From assembly GCA_002205125.1 (NCBI GenBank), contig NIOE01000016.1, forward strand, positions 62,001 through 126,000: 64,000 bases of DNA, read 5' to 3'. Position 1 is the stretch's first letter. Each line of letters opens with the position of its first letter. The DNA is from Roseateles noduli. Lineage in GTDB: Bacteria > Pseudomonadota > Gammaproteobacteria > Burkholderiales > Burkholderiaceae_C. Below, one piece after another: positions 53,409 to 62,605 of this stretch. The notes beneath the pieces are model-generated. The model worked only from the letters and a program-made list of their open reading frames with translations, had not been told where the DNA came from and made no database searches. The position numbers and the translations under genes were made by a program.

Positions 53409-54008
53409 ATGACCGCACCGATTGCGCCCGACCAGGAAAAGACCGTCCTCGACGACACCCACCGCTGGCTGCAGCGGGCGGTGATCGGCCTGAACCTGTG
53501 CCCCTTCGCCAAGAGCGTCGAGGTCAACCAGCGGCTGCGCACCGTGGTCAGCGCGGCGCGCACGCCGGAGGACCTGCTCAAGGATCTGGCGCACGAGCTG
53601 CTGTCGCTCAACCGCGCCGATCCGGACGAGACCGAGACCACGCTGGTGGTCCATCCCTGGGTGCTGAACGACTTCCTGGACTTCAACGACTTCCTCGGCG
53701 CCGCCGATGCGCTGGTCGAGGACCTGGACCTGGACGGCGTGCTGCAGGTCGCGAGCTTCCACCCGGACTACCAGTTCGACGGCACCGAAGCGGACGACGT
53801 CGACAACTTCAGCAACCGGTCGCCCTACCCCACGCTGCACCTGCTGCGCGAGGAGAGCATCGAACGCGCCGTCGAGACCATGCCGGACACCGACGCGATC
53901 TACGAAGCCAACATCGAGACGCTGCGCCGCATCGGCCGCAAGGGCTGGGACGCACTGGACGTCGAGGCGAAGCTGCCGCTGGCGCAGCGCACCACACGCG
54001 AGGACTGA
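53409..54008 (+). CDS. DUF1415 family protein
   Basis: A 199-residue cytoplasmic protein matching the DUF1415 pattern: WLQRAVIGLNLCPFAKSV near the start, then ETTLVVHPWVLNDFLDFNDFL and VASFHPDYQFDGTEADDVDNFSNRSPYPTLHLLRE. Function is unknown. Start ATG 53409 follows the M20 gene by 58 bases, so co-transcription is likely. A palindromic repeat lies right after the stop. Confidence 0.92.
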   Translation: MTAPIAPDQEKTVLDDTHRWLQRAVIGLNLCPFAKSVEVNQRLRTVVSAARTPEDLLKDLAHELLSLNRADPDETETTLVVHPWVLNDFLDFNDFLGAADALVEDLDLDGVLQVASFHPDYQFDGTEADDVDNFSNRSPYPTLHLLREESIERAVETMPDTDAIYEANIETLRRIGRKGWDALDVEAKLPLAQRTTRED

Positions 54009-54018
54009 GCCTCTTACT

Positions 54019-54054
54019 CCCTCTCCCGCTTGCGGGAGAGGGCGGGGGTGAGGG
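54019..54054 (-). repeat. 36 bp palindromic repeat, family 2, copy 2
   Basis: Reverse complement of the unit at 8734-8769 with one difference; the hairpin CCCTCTCCCGC/GCGGGAGAGGG is identical. It begins 11 bases after the DUF1415 stop. Confidence 0.75.
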
Positions 54055-54170
54055 CTGCGGTCGTGGCAGGACCGATGTCCTGATTTGACCGCGACTGGTC
54101 CAGCGGCGGCGCGACGGCGAGCGCACTCGCCGGCACGATGACAACCATCAACCCACCGATGGAGTCCTCG

Positions 54171-54752
54171 ATGACCACCACCTCGAACGCTGCCCCCACC
54201 ACCGCCGTCCTGCTGATCGACGTCCAGGAGTCCTTCCGCCATCGCCCCTACTGGGACGAGGCCACCTGGCCCGCCTTCCAGGAACGCACCAACGCCCTGC
54301 TCGACGGCGCGGCCGCCCGCGGCCTGCCGATCATCCGCATCCTCCACAGCGACGGCCCGGAAACGGCGGACAACCCGTTCTCGATGGTCAGCGGCCATGT
54401 CCGCCCGCTGGACGGCCTCGCGCAGGTGCCCATCGCCGCCGAGTTCCTCAAGCACCGTCACAGCGCCCTGGTCGGCACCGGCCTATCGATCTGGCTGACC
54501 GAGCACGGCATCCGCCGCCTGATCGTCGCCGGCATCCGCACCGAGCAGTGCTGCGAGACGACCACCCGCCACGCCAGCGACGAGGGCTGGACCGTCGACT
54601 ACGTGACCGAGGCGACGCACACCTTCCCGATCCCGCATGCCAGCGGCGTCGTGGTCGGCGTGGCCGACCTCAAGCTGCGCACCGAGGTCGCCTTGCAGGG
54701 CCGCTTCGCCGACATCGTGACCGTCGAGCAGGCGCTGTCCCGCGCCGCCTGA
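54171..54752 (+). CDS. Isochorismatase-family cysteine hydrolase
   Basis: A 193-residue hydrolase. Catalytic Asp is in VLLIDVQESF, the Lys in EFLKHRHSAL, and the nucleophile Cys in RTEQCCETTTRHA. Start ATG 54171 has GGAG eight bases upstream; ATG 54138 would add 11 residues. The substrate (amide or nicotinamide-like) cannot be read. A GlxA-type regulator gene follows 15 bases later and may control it. Confidence 0.9.
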   Translation: MTTTSNAAPTTAVLLIDVQESFRHRPYWDEATWPAFQERTNALLDGAAARGLPIIRILHSDGPETADNPFSMVSGHVRPLDGLAQVPIAAEFLKHRHSALVGTGLSIWLTEHGIRRLIVAGIRTEQCCETTTRHASDEGWTVDYVTEATHTFPIPHASGVVVGVADLKLRTEVALQGRFADIVTVEQALSRAA

Positions 54753-54767
54753 GCGCATACTGCGGTG

Positions 54768-55802
54768 ATGTCCGCGATGTCCTTTTCCGATGCTCCTCCG
54801 GCTTCCCGCACCAGGACCGACGCCGAGGCCGCCCTGATCGACGTCTGGATCCTGGTCGAGCGCCACACCCTGCTGCTCGACCTGGCCGGCGCCGCCGAGG
54901 CGCTGCGGCTCGCCAACCAGGCGCTGCGTCGGCGCGGCGAGCCGGAGGCGTTCAGGCTGCGCTACTGCGCCGCGAGCGATTCGGCCTCCACCTCGGTGGG
55001 GTTGACGCTCGCCGCGCTCGAACCGCTGCCCGCGCTCGGCCAGCGGGATTGGTTGATCCTGAGCGGCCGGCGGCACCCGCATCCGGACGATCCGCCGCCT
55101 GACACCGGCGATCGGGAAGAAGAACTGCGCATCGAGCGGTGGCTGCACCGTGAAGGCACTGCGCTGCTGGCTGGCGGCCAGGGCCGGCTGTTGAGCATCT
55201 GCGCCGGCGCGCTGCTGGCGGCGCGGGCCGGGCTGCTCGACGGCCGCCGCTGCACCACCCACCACGAGGCGCTGGACGCGCTGCGCGACGCCGCCCCGCG
55301 CGCCGACGTGCAGGCCAACCGCGTGTTCGTGCTCGACGGCCCCTTGGCCAGCAGCGCCGGCATCACGGCCGGCATCGACCTGGTGCTGGCGCTGATCGCC
55401 GAACACTGCGGCGAGGCGATCGCCGCCTCGGTCGCGCAGGTGATGGTGGTCTACCTGCGCCGCGGCGCCCAGGATCCGGAGCTCTCGCCGATGCTGGCGA
55501 ACCGCCACCATCTGCATCCCGGGCTGCACCGGGTGCAGGACGCGGTCTGCGGCGACCCGCGCGCCGACTGGAGCCTGGCCCGCATGGCCGAGGTTGCGCA
55601 TGTCACGCCCCGGCACCTCACGCGGCTCTTCACCCAGCATGGCGGAACGACGCCGCTGGACTACCTGCGCGCGATCCGGCTCGAGCTGGCGCGACGCGAA
55701 CTCCAGCGCGGCGTGCGCCCGGCCCAGGCGGCGCTGGCCGCCGGCTTCAGCTCGGACCAGCAACTCCGCCGAACCCGCCGTCGCCTGGGTACTGCGGCTT
55801 AA
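54768..55802 (+). CDS. GlxA-type AraC family regulator (DJ-1/PfpI sensor)
   Basis: A 344-residue regulator: an N-terminal DJ-1/PfpI-like domain (about 25-195, with LLSICAGALLAARAGLLDGRRCTTHH, including the nucleophile-elbow-like Cys) and a C-terminal AraC DNA-binding domain (about 245-340, with SLARMAEVAHVTPRHLTRLFTQHGGTTPLDYLRAIRLELARR). ATG 54768 is used; a GTG one codon upstream is possible. It is likely co-transcribed with the isochorismatase gene. The effector is unknown. Confidence 0.92.
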   Translation: MSAMSFSDAPPASRTRTDAEAALIDVWILVERHTLLLDLAGAAEALRLANQALRRRGEPEAFRLRYCAASDSASTSVGLTLAALEPLPALGQRDWLILSGRRHPHPDDPPPDTGDREEELRIERWLHREGTALLAGGQGRLLSICAGALLAARAGLLDGRRCTTHHEALDALRDAAPRADVQANRVFVLDGPLASSAGITAGIDLVLALIAEHCGEAIAASVAQVMVVYLRRGAQDPELSPMLANRHHLHPGLHRVQDAVCGDPRADWSLARMAEVAHVTPRHLTRLFTQHGGTTPLDYLRAIRLELARRELQRGVRPAQAALAAGFSSDQQLRRTRRRLGTAA

Positions 55803-55853
55803 CATCCTCCCTGTCACCTCCTCTCATGGAGAACCCTTGCTGGACCGCCTTTT

Positions 55854-55867
55854 GCCCTGCGCAGGGC
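55854..55867 (+). terminator. Palindrome upstream of gshA
   Basis: GCCCTGC/GCAGGGC is a perfect 7 bp palindrome about 50 bases after the regulator stop, preceded by CCTTTT. It could end the isochorismatase-regulator transcript or its reverse. Confidence 0.3.
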
Positions 55868-55951
55868 TAGCACAAATCACATAAATCCAAGTCAAGCGGG
55901 TTTCGTGCACTTCTGGTAACTTGCGCGCCCACAGTGAACGAGGAGCGGCAT

Positions 55952-57472
55952 TTGAACGATTGGTTGAAGCGACTGGAGGCCCTGGATCCGGCCCGTCTGG
56001 CGGGCATGCGCCGCGGCGTGGAGAAGGAAAGCCTGCGCGCGCAACCGAGCGGCGGCTCCCTGGCGCTGACGCCGCATCCGACGGCGCTCGGCTCCGCGCT
56101 GACGCATGAGACCGTCACGACCGACTTCAGCGAATCGCAGCTGGAGCTGATCACCGGCGTGCATCCCACCGCCGAGGACTGCGAACGCCAGCTCACCGAG
56201 ATCCACCAGGCCGTCTACCGCTGTCTGGGCAACGAGCTGATGTGGGCGTCGAGCATGCCCTGCCTGCTCCCCGCCGACGAGACCATCCCGATCGGCCGTT
56301 ACGGCGCGTCCAACATCGGCCGCGCCAAGAGCGTCTACCGCATGGGCCTGGGCCACCGCTACGGCCGGCGCATGCAGACGATCTCCGGCATCCACTACAA
56401 CTGGTCGATGCCGGGCCTGGACAACGCGGACCACTTCGCGCTGATCCGCAACTTCCGCCGCCACTCCTTCCTGCTGCTGACGCTGTTCGGCGCGTCGCCG
56501 GCGCTGTGTTCCAGCTTCGTCGCCGGCCGCGAGCACGGCCTGCAGCCGCTGGTCGACGGCACGCTGCACATGCCCTACGGCACCTCGCTGCGCATGGGCC
56601 GCCTCGGTTACCAGAGCGACGCGCAGGCTTCGCTGGCGGTCAGCTACAACAGCATCGACGGTTATGCCGCCTCGCTGCAGGACGCGCTGACGCGGCCCTA
56701 CGCGGCCTACGAGAAGGTCGGCGTCGTCAATCCGGGCGGCGAGTACAACCAGCTGTCGACCACGCTGCTGCAGATCGAGAACGAGTTCTACGGCACGATC
56801 CGCCCCAAGCGCACGATCCGCTCGGGCGAACGCCCGTTGCACGCGCTGCGCGAGCGCGGCGTCGAGTACATCGAGGTCCGCTGCATGGACCTGGACCCGT
56901 TCGAACCGGTCGGCATCGCGGCGGGCACGATGCGTTTCCTGGATCTCTTCCTGCTGCATTGCTGGCTGACCGACAGTCCGAACGACACGCCGGAAGAGCT
57001 GGGCGCGCTGGCGCGCAACCAGCATCGCACCGCCTCGGCCGGTCGCGAGCCCGGCCTGAAGCTGGAGCGCCGCGGCGGCGAGGTCTTGCTGCGCGACTGG
57101 GGCCGCGAGCTGCTGGCCGAATTCGCACCGATCGCCGACAAGGTGGACGCGACGCTGGGCGGCTCCCTGTACCGCGAGGCGCTCGCGCAGGCGGTCGAGC
57201 GCTGGGACGATCCGGATCAGCTGCCGTCGGCCCGCGTGCTGGCGGCGATGCGCGCGCAGCATGCGTCCTCGCACCTGGCTTTCGTCGCGGCGCAGTCCGA
57301 AGTCTCCCGCCGCCATGTGCTGGAGCAGCCCCTGCCCGACGGCCTGATGACGCGCTTCGACCAGTCGGCACGCGCCTCGCTGGAAGCGCAGGCCGCGATC
57401 GAGGCGGCGGACACCATCGACTTCGAGACCTTCCGGCAGCAGTACCTCGATCCCGCGCAACTGCGAGGTTGA
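55952..57472 (+). CDS. gshA: Glutamate--cysteine ligase
   Basis: First enzyme of glutathione synthesis, of the proteobacterial GshA class. The likely start is TTG 55952 with AGGAG six bases upstream, giving 506 residues (E. coli gshA also starts with TTG); GTG 55934 is an alternative. Segments RRGVEKESLRAQPSG, TDFSESQLELITGVH, YGRRMQTISGIHYNWSMP and FVAGREHGLQPL are strongly conserved. It stands alone; the gshB partner is not in the window. Confidence 0.97.
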   Translation: MNDWLKRLEALDPARLAGMRRGVEKESLRAQPSGGSLALTPHPTALGSALTHETVTTDFSESQLELITGVHPTAEDCERQLTEIHQAVYRCLGNELMWASSMPCLLPADETIPIGRYGASNIGRAKSVYRMGLGHRYGRRMQTISGIHYNWSMPGLDNADHFALIRNFRRHSFLLLTLFGASPALCSSFVAGREHGLQPLVDGTLHMPYGTSLRMGRLGYQSDAQASLAVSYNSIDGYAASLQDALTRPYAAYEKVGVVNPGGEYNQLSTTLLQIENEFYGTIRPKRTIRSGERPLHALRERGVEYIEVRCMDLDPFEPVGIAAGTMRFLDLFLLHCWLTDSPNDTPEELGALARNQHRTASAGREPGLKLERRGGEVLLRDWGRELLAEFAPIADKVDATLGGSLYREALAQAVERWDDPDQLPSARVLAAMRAQHASSHLAFVAAQSEVSRRHVLEQPLPDGLMTRFDQSARASLEAQAAIEAADTIDFETFRQQYLDPAQLRG

Positions 57473-57510
57473 TCGTGGAGGAGCGCGGTTGAGTTCCTTC
57501 CGCCGGGCGT

Positions 57511-58002
57511 TCAGCCCGGCAGCGACGAGCTGCGCAGTTCGTCGTGGCGCTTCTGCAACTCCTGACGCAGCTTCTTGCGCTCCAGCGCCGCTTCCCAGCG
57601 GCGCTTCTCGTCCGGGGTCGACGGCGTGCGCGGAGGCACCGGGACGGGGCGTCCGTCCTCGCCCACCGCCACCATCGTGAAGAAGCAGCTGTTGGCGTGG
57701 CGCACCACCTGGTCGCGGATGTTCTCGGTGACGACCTTGATGCCGATCTCCATCGACGAGGTGCCCGCGTAATTCACCGACGCCAGGAAGCTCACCAGTT
57801 CCCCGACGTGGATCGGCTGGCGGAACATCACCTGGTCCACCGACAGCGTCACCGTGTAGCGGCCCGCATACCGGCTGGCGCAGGCGTAGGCGACCTGGTC
57901 GAGCAGCTTCAGGATGGTGCCGCCGTGCACGTTGCCGGAGAAGTTGGCCATGTCCGGCGTCATCAGCACCGTCATGGTGAGTTGGTGGGAAGGCAGGTCC
58001 AT
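57511..58002 (-). CDS. Acyl-CoA thioesterase, hotdog fold
   Basis: A 163-residue YciA/BFIT-type thioesterase. The hotdog helix contains FSGNVHGGTILKLLDQVAY with the catalytic Asp region, and the C-terminal third is a charged helix (RRWEAALERKKLRQELQKRHDEL). It hydrolyses acyl-CoA in the cytoplasm. It converges with gshA and is divergent from the cNMP/TrxR-like gene. Confidence 0.93.
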   Translation of the reverse strand: MDLPSHQLTMTVLMTPDMANFSGNVHGGTILKLLDQVAYACASRYAGRYTVTLSVDQVMFRQPIHVGELVSFLASVNYAGTSSMEIGIKVVTENIRDQVVRHANSCFFTMVAVGEDGRPVPVPPRTPSTPDEKRRWEAALERKKLRQELQKRHDELRSSSLPG

Positions 58003-58172
58003 GGCGCGGGATCCGGCGTCGGATCGTGGAGTGGGGAAGTGGCCGCCATGGTGCCAGAGTCCTTGGGATGAAGGCGGGGTGAAGGCGGGGGAAGGCGGGG
58101 GGACCCGCAGGTCCCTCTTCTGGCGCTTGCCGCTGACACGGCCGTCGGTTAGGGTGCGCGCAAGGAGATTCC

Positions 58173-59897
58173 ATGGTCCAGGTCCAGCAGCCCAGCATCG
58201 TCGACACGCGCGGTGCCCAGATGTTCCCCGCGCTCGGGGTCGCCGACATCGCGCGCGTCGCCCGATTCGGCCGGTTCCGGCGGTATGCCCAGGGGGAGTG
58301 GGTCGTGCGCGCCGGCGACAGCGGCATGGGCATGATCCTGATCCTCAGCGGCGAGATCACCGTGTCGCAGCGCGACAGCCTCGGCCACGTGACGCCCATC
58401 CACCGTCACGGGCCGGGCGGCTTCCTGGGCGAGGTGGGCCAGCTCAGCGGCCGGCCCTCCTTCATCGACGCGATCGCGGAGACCGAGGTCGAGGCCGTCG
58501 ACGTCAGCCCGCCGCAGCTGCGCGCGCTGCTGATCGGCGAGGCCGACCTGGGCGAACGCCTGACCCGCGCCTTCATCCTGCGCCGCGTCGGCCTGATCGA
58601 GGCCGGCGCCAGCGGCGCGACGCTGATCGGTCGCGGCAAGTCCGCGCCCGTGATGCGGCTGCGCAGCTTCCTGGGCCGCAACGGCTACCCGCACCAGCAG
58701 CTGGAACCCGACCAGAACGAGGACGCCAAGGCGCTGGCCGACCAGTACATGACCGACGGCGTGCAGATGCTGGTCATCTGCCCCGGCGGCGAGGTGCTGG
58801 TCGATCCGACCGACGACGAGGTCGCGCGCTGCATGGGCATCGTCGACATGCGCGAGCGGACCGAGCTCTACGACGTCGCCATCATCGGCGCCGGACCTGC
58901 GGGCCTGTCGTCGGCGGTGTACGCGGCGTCGGAAGGACTGTCGGTGCTGGTGCTGGACTGCCGCTCGTTCGGCGGCCAGGCCGGGGCCAGCTCACGCATC
59001 GAGAACTACCTCGGCTTCCCGACCGGCATCTCCGGTCAGGCGCTGGCGGGGAGAGCCTTCGTCCAGGCCCAGAAGTTCGGCGCGGACATGCTGATCCCCG
59101 CCAAGGTCACCGAGATGAGCTGCGAACGCCAGGGCATGGAGGACGAGCTCCACCTGTCGCTCGAGGACGGCCGCAAGGTGCGCGCGCGCACCGCGGTGAT
59201 CGCCACCGGCGCGCGCTACCGCCGCCCGGAGATCGACGCGCTGACCCGCTACGAAGGCCGCGGCGTCTGGTACTGGGCCTCGCCGATCGAGGCCCGCATC
59301 TGCAGTCGGCAGACGGTGGTCATCGTCGGCGGCGGGAACTCGGCGGGACAGGCGGCGGTATTCCTCGCCAACCATGCGGCCAAGGTCATCATGCTGATCC
59401 GCGGTCCGGGACTGGCGGCGACGATGTCGCGCTACCTGATCGATCGGATCCAGGGCACGGCCAACATCGAACTGCAGCCGCACCAGGAGCTGAAGGAACT
59501 CGAAGGCGGCGACTCGCTCGAAGCGGTGACCTGGCGCGACCGCCGCAACGGCCAGGAGAAGCGCCTCGCGCTGCAGCACCTGTTCATGTTCATCGGCGCC
59601 GAGCCGGAAACCGGCGTGATCGCCGAGTGCGGACTGGAGCTCGACCAGGCCGGCTTCATCATCACGGGCCGCGCCTGCGCGTGCCCGCTGTCCGAGTACA
59701 AGCCGGAGCCGCTGGAATCGAGCATCCCCGGCGTGTTCGCGGTCGGCGACGTGCGGTCGGGCTCGGTGAAGCGCGTCGGCGGCGCGATCGGCGAAGGCGC
59801 GCAGGTCGTGGCCAGCATCCACCAGTACCTGGCCCGTCAGGACGCGGCGCGCGCCGAACGCCTCAGCCCAGCCGCCGTGGCCCGCGCGACGGTGTAA
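58173..59897 (+). CDS. cNMP-domain thioredoxin-reductase-like flavoprotein
   Basis: A 574-residue three-part protein: a cyclic-nucleotide-binding (Crp-like) domain at about 15-150, a thioredoxin-fold segment at about 160-225 (PVMRLRSFLGRNGYPHQQLEPD) and a thioredoxin-reductase-like FAD/NAD(P)H domain from about 230 (IIGAGPAGLSSA, VVIVGGGNSAGQAA, VFAVGDVRSGSVKR). The CxxC of thioredoxin reductase is missing (SPIEARICSRQ at that place) and the thioredoxin segment also lacks its cysteines, so it cannot reduce thioredoxin in the usual way. I recall similar proteins in other proteobacteria. A hairpin terminator follows. Confidence 0.9.
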   Translation: MVQVQQPSIVDTRGAQMFPALGVADIARVARFGRFRRYAQGEWVVRAGDSGMGMILILSGEITVSQRDSLGHVTPIHRHGPGGFLGEVGQLSGRPSFIDAIAETEVEAVDVSPPQLRALLIGEADLGERLTRAFILRRVGLIEAGASGATLIGRGKSAPVMRLRSFLGRNGYPHQQLEPDQNEDAKALADQYMTDGVQMLVICPGGEVLVDPTDDEVARCMGIVDMRERTELYDVAIIGAGPAGLSSAVYAASEGLSVLVLDCRSFGGQAGASSRIENYLGFPTGISGQALAGRAFVQAQKFGADMLIPAKVTEMSCERQGMEDELHLSLEDGRKVRARTAVIATGARYRRPEIDALTRYEGRGVWYWASPIEARICSRQTVVIVGGGNSAGQAAVFLANHAAKVIMLIRGPGLAATMSRYLIDRIQGTANIELQPHQELKELEGGDSLEAVTWRDRRNGQEKRLALQHLFMFIGAEPETGVIAECGLELDQAGFIITGRACACPLSEYKPEPLESSIPGVFAVGDVRSGSVKRVGGAIGEGAQVVASIHQYLARQDAARAERLSPAAVARATV

Positions 59898-59902
59898 GGC
59901 CC

Positions 59903-59929
59903 GAGGGGCGACGCCCCTCCTTCCGTTTT
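59903..59929 (+). terminator. Terminator after the cNMP/TrxR-like gene
   Basis: GAGGGGC (59903-59909) and GCCCCTC (59913-59919) form a stem around GAC, followed by CTTCCGTTTT. It begins six bases after the stop. Confidence 0.65.
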
Positions 59930-60022
59930 CCCTCGCCGCCCCGCCCCGCCGGGGCGGCAGCGCTTTCATCGCCTCCCCGATTCGCGGTTGCCCCTCTCAC
60001 CGGGAACGGCGCTTCGCCATAG

Positions 60023-60047
60023 AATGCGAATCGTTGTTATTTGCAAA
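60023..60047 (+). promoter_or_regulatory. Fur box upstream of the iron-uptake genes
   Basis: AATGCGAATCGTTGTTATTTGC (with flanking AAA) closely follows the betaproteobacterial Fur-box pattern of interrupted GCGAAT/ATTTGC arms. It lies 15 bases before ATG 60062 and would repress the small protein, receptor and PepSY genes when iron is sufficient. Confidence 0.72.
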
Positions 60048-60061
60048 CTGGGCGCCGTCCG

Positions 60062-60244
60062 ATGCTGTCTCCCGAATCCCGCCGTCTCTGGACCTGGCCG
60101 ATCGCGCTGGGCGTGCTCAGCACCTCCGGCCTGCTGACCGCGCTGGTCTCCGACGAGTGGGGCGACGCCTGGTCCTGGGTCGGCCTGGGCGTGCCGGTGG
60201 CGGTCATCGCCTGGTACGCCTGGCGTCCGCAGAAGGCGCGCTGA
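60062..60244 (+). CDS. Small two-span membrane protein of an iron-uptake operon
   Basis: A 60-residue protein starting MLSPESRRLW. Two hydrophobic segments (WPIALGVLSTSGLLTALVS and WSWVGLGVPVAVIAWYAW) predict a helical hairpin in the inner membrane. It sits between the Fur box and a siderophore receptor gene. I recall small proteins of this kind next to TonB receptors, but have no function for it. Confidence 0.65.
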   Translation: MLSPESRRLWTWPIALGVLSTSGLLTALVSDEWGDAWSWVGLGVPVAVIAWYAWRPQKAR

Positions 60245-60363
60245 GCGCTTCGTCTCTTCCTTCCCCGCTCTCGTAGCCGTCCAGTCGCCGTATGGCAGGC
60301 GCGTCCCGTCCGCTCCCCAGCCGTTTTCTCCTTCCAGAAGAACTCCCGCAAGGTCCTCGTCCC

Positions 60364-62598
60364 ATGAATCACCCCTCCCTGCGCCCGCTGGCGCTCGCCA
60401 TCGCCCTCGGTCTGTCCGGTCTCGCCGCCCCTGTCGCCTTCGCGCAGGATGCGCCGCAGAAGGACGAGAACAAGGACGGCGGCCCGTCCCAGCTGCCGGC
60501 CGTGACCGTCAGCGCCACCGCGGACAAGCAGGGCCTGTCCAAGGCCTACGCCGGCGGCCAGGTCGCGCGCGGCGGCCGCGCCGGGATCCTGGGCACCAAG
60601 GACAACATGGAGACGCCCTTCTCCATCACCGCCTACACGAACGAGCTGATCCAGGACCGCCAGGCCAAGAGCGTCGCCGAAGTGCTCCAGAACGACCCCG
60701 GCATCCGCGCCGCGCGCGGCTTCGGCAACTTCCAGGAGGCCTACTTCATCCGCGGCTTCATCCTGAATTCGGACGACGTCGCCTACAACGGCCTCTACAG
60801 CCTGCTGCCGCGCCAGTACATCGCGTCGGAGCTGTTCGAGCGCGTCGAGGTCCTGCGCGGCGCCTCCGCCTTCCTGATGGGTGCGAGCCCCAGCGGCAGC
60901 GGCATCGGCGGCAACATCAGCCTGCTGCCCAAGCGGGCGCCAGTGGAACCGCTGACGCGCCTGACGGTGAACGCGGGCAGCGGCGGCTCGGGCGGCGCGG
61001 CGGTGGACGTGGCGCGACGCTTCGGTCCGGACAAGGCGACCGGCGTGCGCTTCAACGCCGCCTACCGGGACGGCGGCACCGCCGTCGACGAGGAGAAGGC
61101 CAGGACCAGCGTGGTCGCCGTGGGCCTGGACTGGCGCAGCCGCGATGTCCGCCTGAGCGCCGACCTCGGCTGGCAGGACAACCAGCTCACCCGCACGCGT
61201 CCGAGCGTCACCGTGCAAGGCCTGTCGGCGATGCCGTCGGTGCCGGACAACAAGACCAACTTCGCGCAGCCCTGGACCTTCTCCAACGAGCGCGACACCT
61301 TCGGCACGCTGCGCGGCGAGTGGGACCTGACCGACACCGTCACCGCCTGGGCCGCCTACGGCGCGCGCCGCAGCAAGGAAGAGAACCGCCTGGCGGGACT
61401 GACGGTCACCAACGCGGCCACCGGCGCGGGCAACTACTACCGCTTCGACAACGGCCGCAAGGACAGCGTCGACACCGCCGAAGCCGGCGTGCGCGGCAAG
61501 TTCCGCACCGGTCCGGTCGGCCACGAGTGGGTGGTCTCGGCCTCGATCTTCTCGCTCGACACCAGGAACGGCTACGCGATGGACTTCGGCAACCTGCTGC
61601 CGACCAACCTCTACAGCCCGACCTCCGATCCGCTGCCGGTCTTCTCGCCGGGCGTCTACATCGGCAACAGCGTGGACGATCCGCGCCTGAACACGCGCGT
61701 GCGCAACCGCAGCGTCGCCGTCGGCGACACGCTGTCGATGTTCGACGACACCTTCCTGCTGACGCTGGGCCTGCGCCACCAGACCCTGAAGCAGGACAGC
61801 ATCTCGCCGCGCGTGCAGTGGAACTTCAACGGCGCGGACTTCGGCACGCCGGGCGGCTTGGTCACGACCTACGACCAGAGCAAGACCAGCCCCGTCGTCG
61901 GCGCGGTCTACCGCTTCACGAAGCAGCTGTCGGTCTACGGCAACTACATCGAGGGCCTGAACAAGGGCGACAGCCTGGCCGCGCAGGACGGCCTGCCGGC
62001 GCGCGACCTGGCGCCCTACCAGTCCAAGCAGAAGGAAGTCGGCGTCAAGTACGACGGTGGCCGGCTGGGATTCGGCGCCGCGTACTTCACGACGGACAAG
62101 CCGCGCGCGGTGCTGGCGCAGAACGTCACGCAGGGCGAGGACCGCCACCGCGGCATCGAGCTGAACGCCTTCGGCGAAGCCACGCGCGACGTGAAGGTCC
62201 TCGGCGGCCTGACCTGGCTGGACGCCAAGCAGCACGGCACCGGGCTGGCCGACACCGACGGCAAGTACACGCTGGGCATCCCCCGCATCCAGGCCAACCT
62301 CGGCACGGAATGGGAAGTCCGCGCGCTGCAGGGCCTGGCGCTCGACGCCCGCGTGGTCCACACCGGCAAGTCCTACGCCGACAGCGCCAACCGGCTGACC
62401 GTGCCGGCCTGGACGCGCCTGGACGCCGGCGCGCGCTACCTGTTCGAGGTCCAGGGCACGCTGCTGACGCTGCGCGCGCGGATCGACAACGTCACCAACC
62501 GCAAGTACTGGGCCTCGGCCGGCGGCTATCCCGACCAGAGCTACCTGGTCGTGGGCCAGCCGCGCAGCTTCAACCTGAGCCTGGCGGCGGACTTCTGA
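60364..62598 (+). CDS. TonB-dependent siderophore receptor
   Basis: A 744-residue outer-membrane receptor. The signal peptide ends at about residue 29 (PVAFAQ), the TonB-box-like LPAVTVSA follows, and the plug contains TPFSITAYTNELIQDRQAKSVAEVLQNDPGIR, YFIRGF and LRGASAFLMGASPSGSGIGG, as in catecholate/ferrichrome receptors. It ends with the barrel C-terminus SFNLSLAADF, with the terminal Phe. Start MNHPSLRPLAL is chosen; an upstream ATG (60292) adds 24 unlikely residues. Regulated by the Fur box upstream (inference). Confidence 0.94.
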   Translation: MNHPSLRPLALAIALGLSGLAAPVAFAQDAPQKDENKDGGPSQLPAVTVSATADKQGLSKAYAGGQVARGGRAGILGTKDNMETPFSITAYTNELIQDRQAKSVAEVLQNDPGIRAARGFGNFQEAYFIRGFILNSDDVAYNGLYSLLPRQYIASELFERVEVLRGASAFLMGASPSGSGIGGNISLLPKRAPVEPLTRLTVNAGSGGSGGAAVDVARRFGPDKATGVRFNAAYRDGGTAVDEEKARTSVVAVGLDWRSRDVRLSADLGWQDNQLTRTRPSVTVQGLSAMPSVPDNKTNFAQPWTFSNERDTFGTLRGEWDLTDTVTAWAAYGARRSKEENRLAGLTVTNAATGAGNYYRFDNGRKDSVDTAEAGVRGKFRTGPVGHEWVVSASIFSLDTRNGYAMDFGNLLPTNLYSPTSDPLPVFSPGVYIGNSVDDPRLNTRVRNRSVAVGDTLSMFDDTFLLTLGLRHQTLKQDSISPRVQWNFNGADFGTPGGLVTTYDQSKTSPVVGAVYRFTKQLSVYGNYIEGLNKGDSLAAQDGLPARDLAPYQSKQKEVGVKYDGGRLGFGAAYFTTDKPRAVLAQNVTQGEDRHRGIELNAFGEATRDVKVLGGLTWLDAKQHGTGLADTDGKYTLGIPRIQANLGTEWEVRALQGLALDARVVHTGKSYADSANRLTVPAWTRLDAGARYLFEVQGTLLTLRARIDNVTNRKYWASAGGYPDQSYLVVGQPRSFNLSLAADF

Positions 62599-62605
62599 GG
62601 ACACG

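Noticed and set aside
50672-53686. 1004-codon open frame on the minus strand across the binding protein and M20 genes
   Set aside because: Antisense shadow of two clear genes; the translation is His/Val/Gln-rich without recognisable motifs.
55892-58399. 835-codon minus-strand frame opposite gshA, running through the thioesterase region
   Set aside because: Out of frame with the thioesterase and composed of Arg/Ala/Gln-rich sequence; gshA on the other strand is unambiguous.
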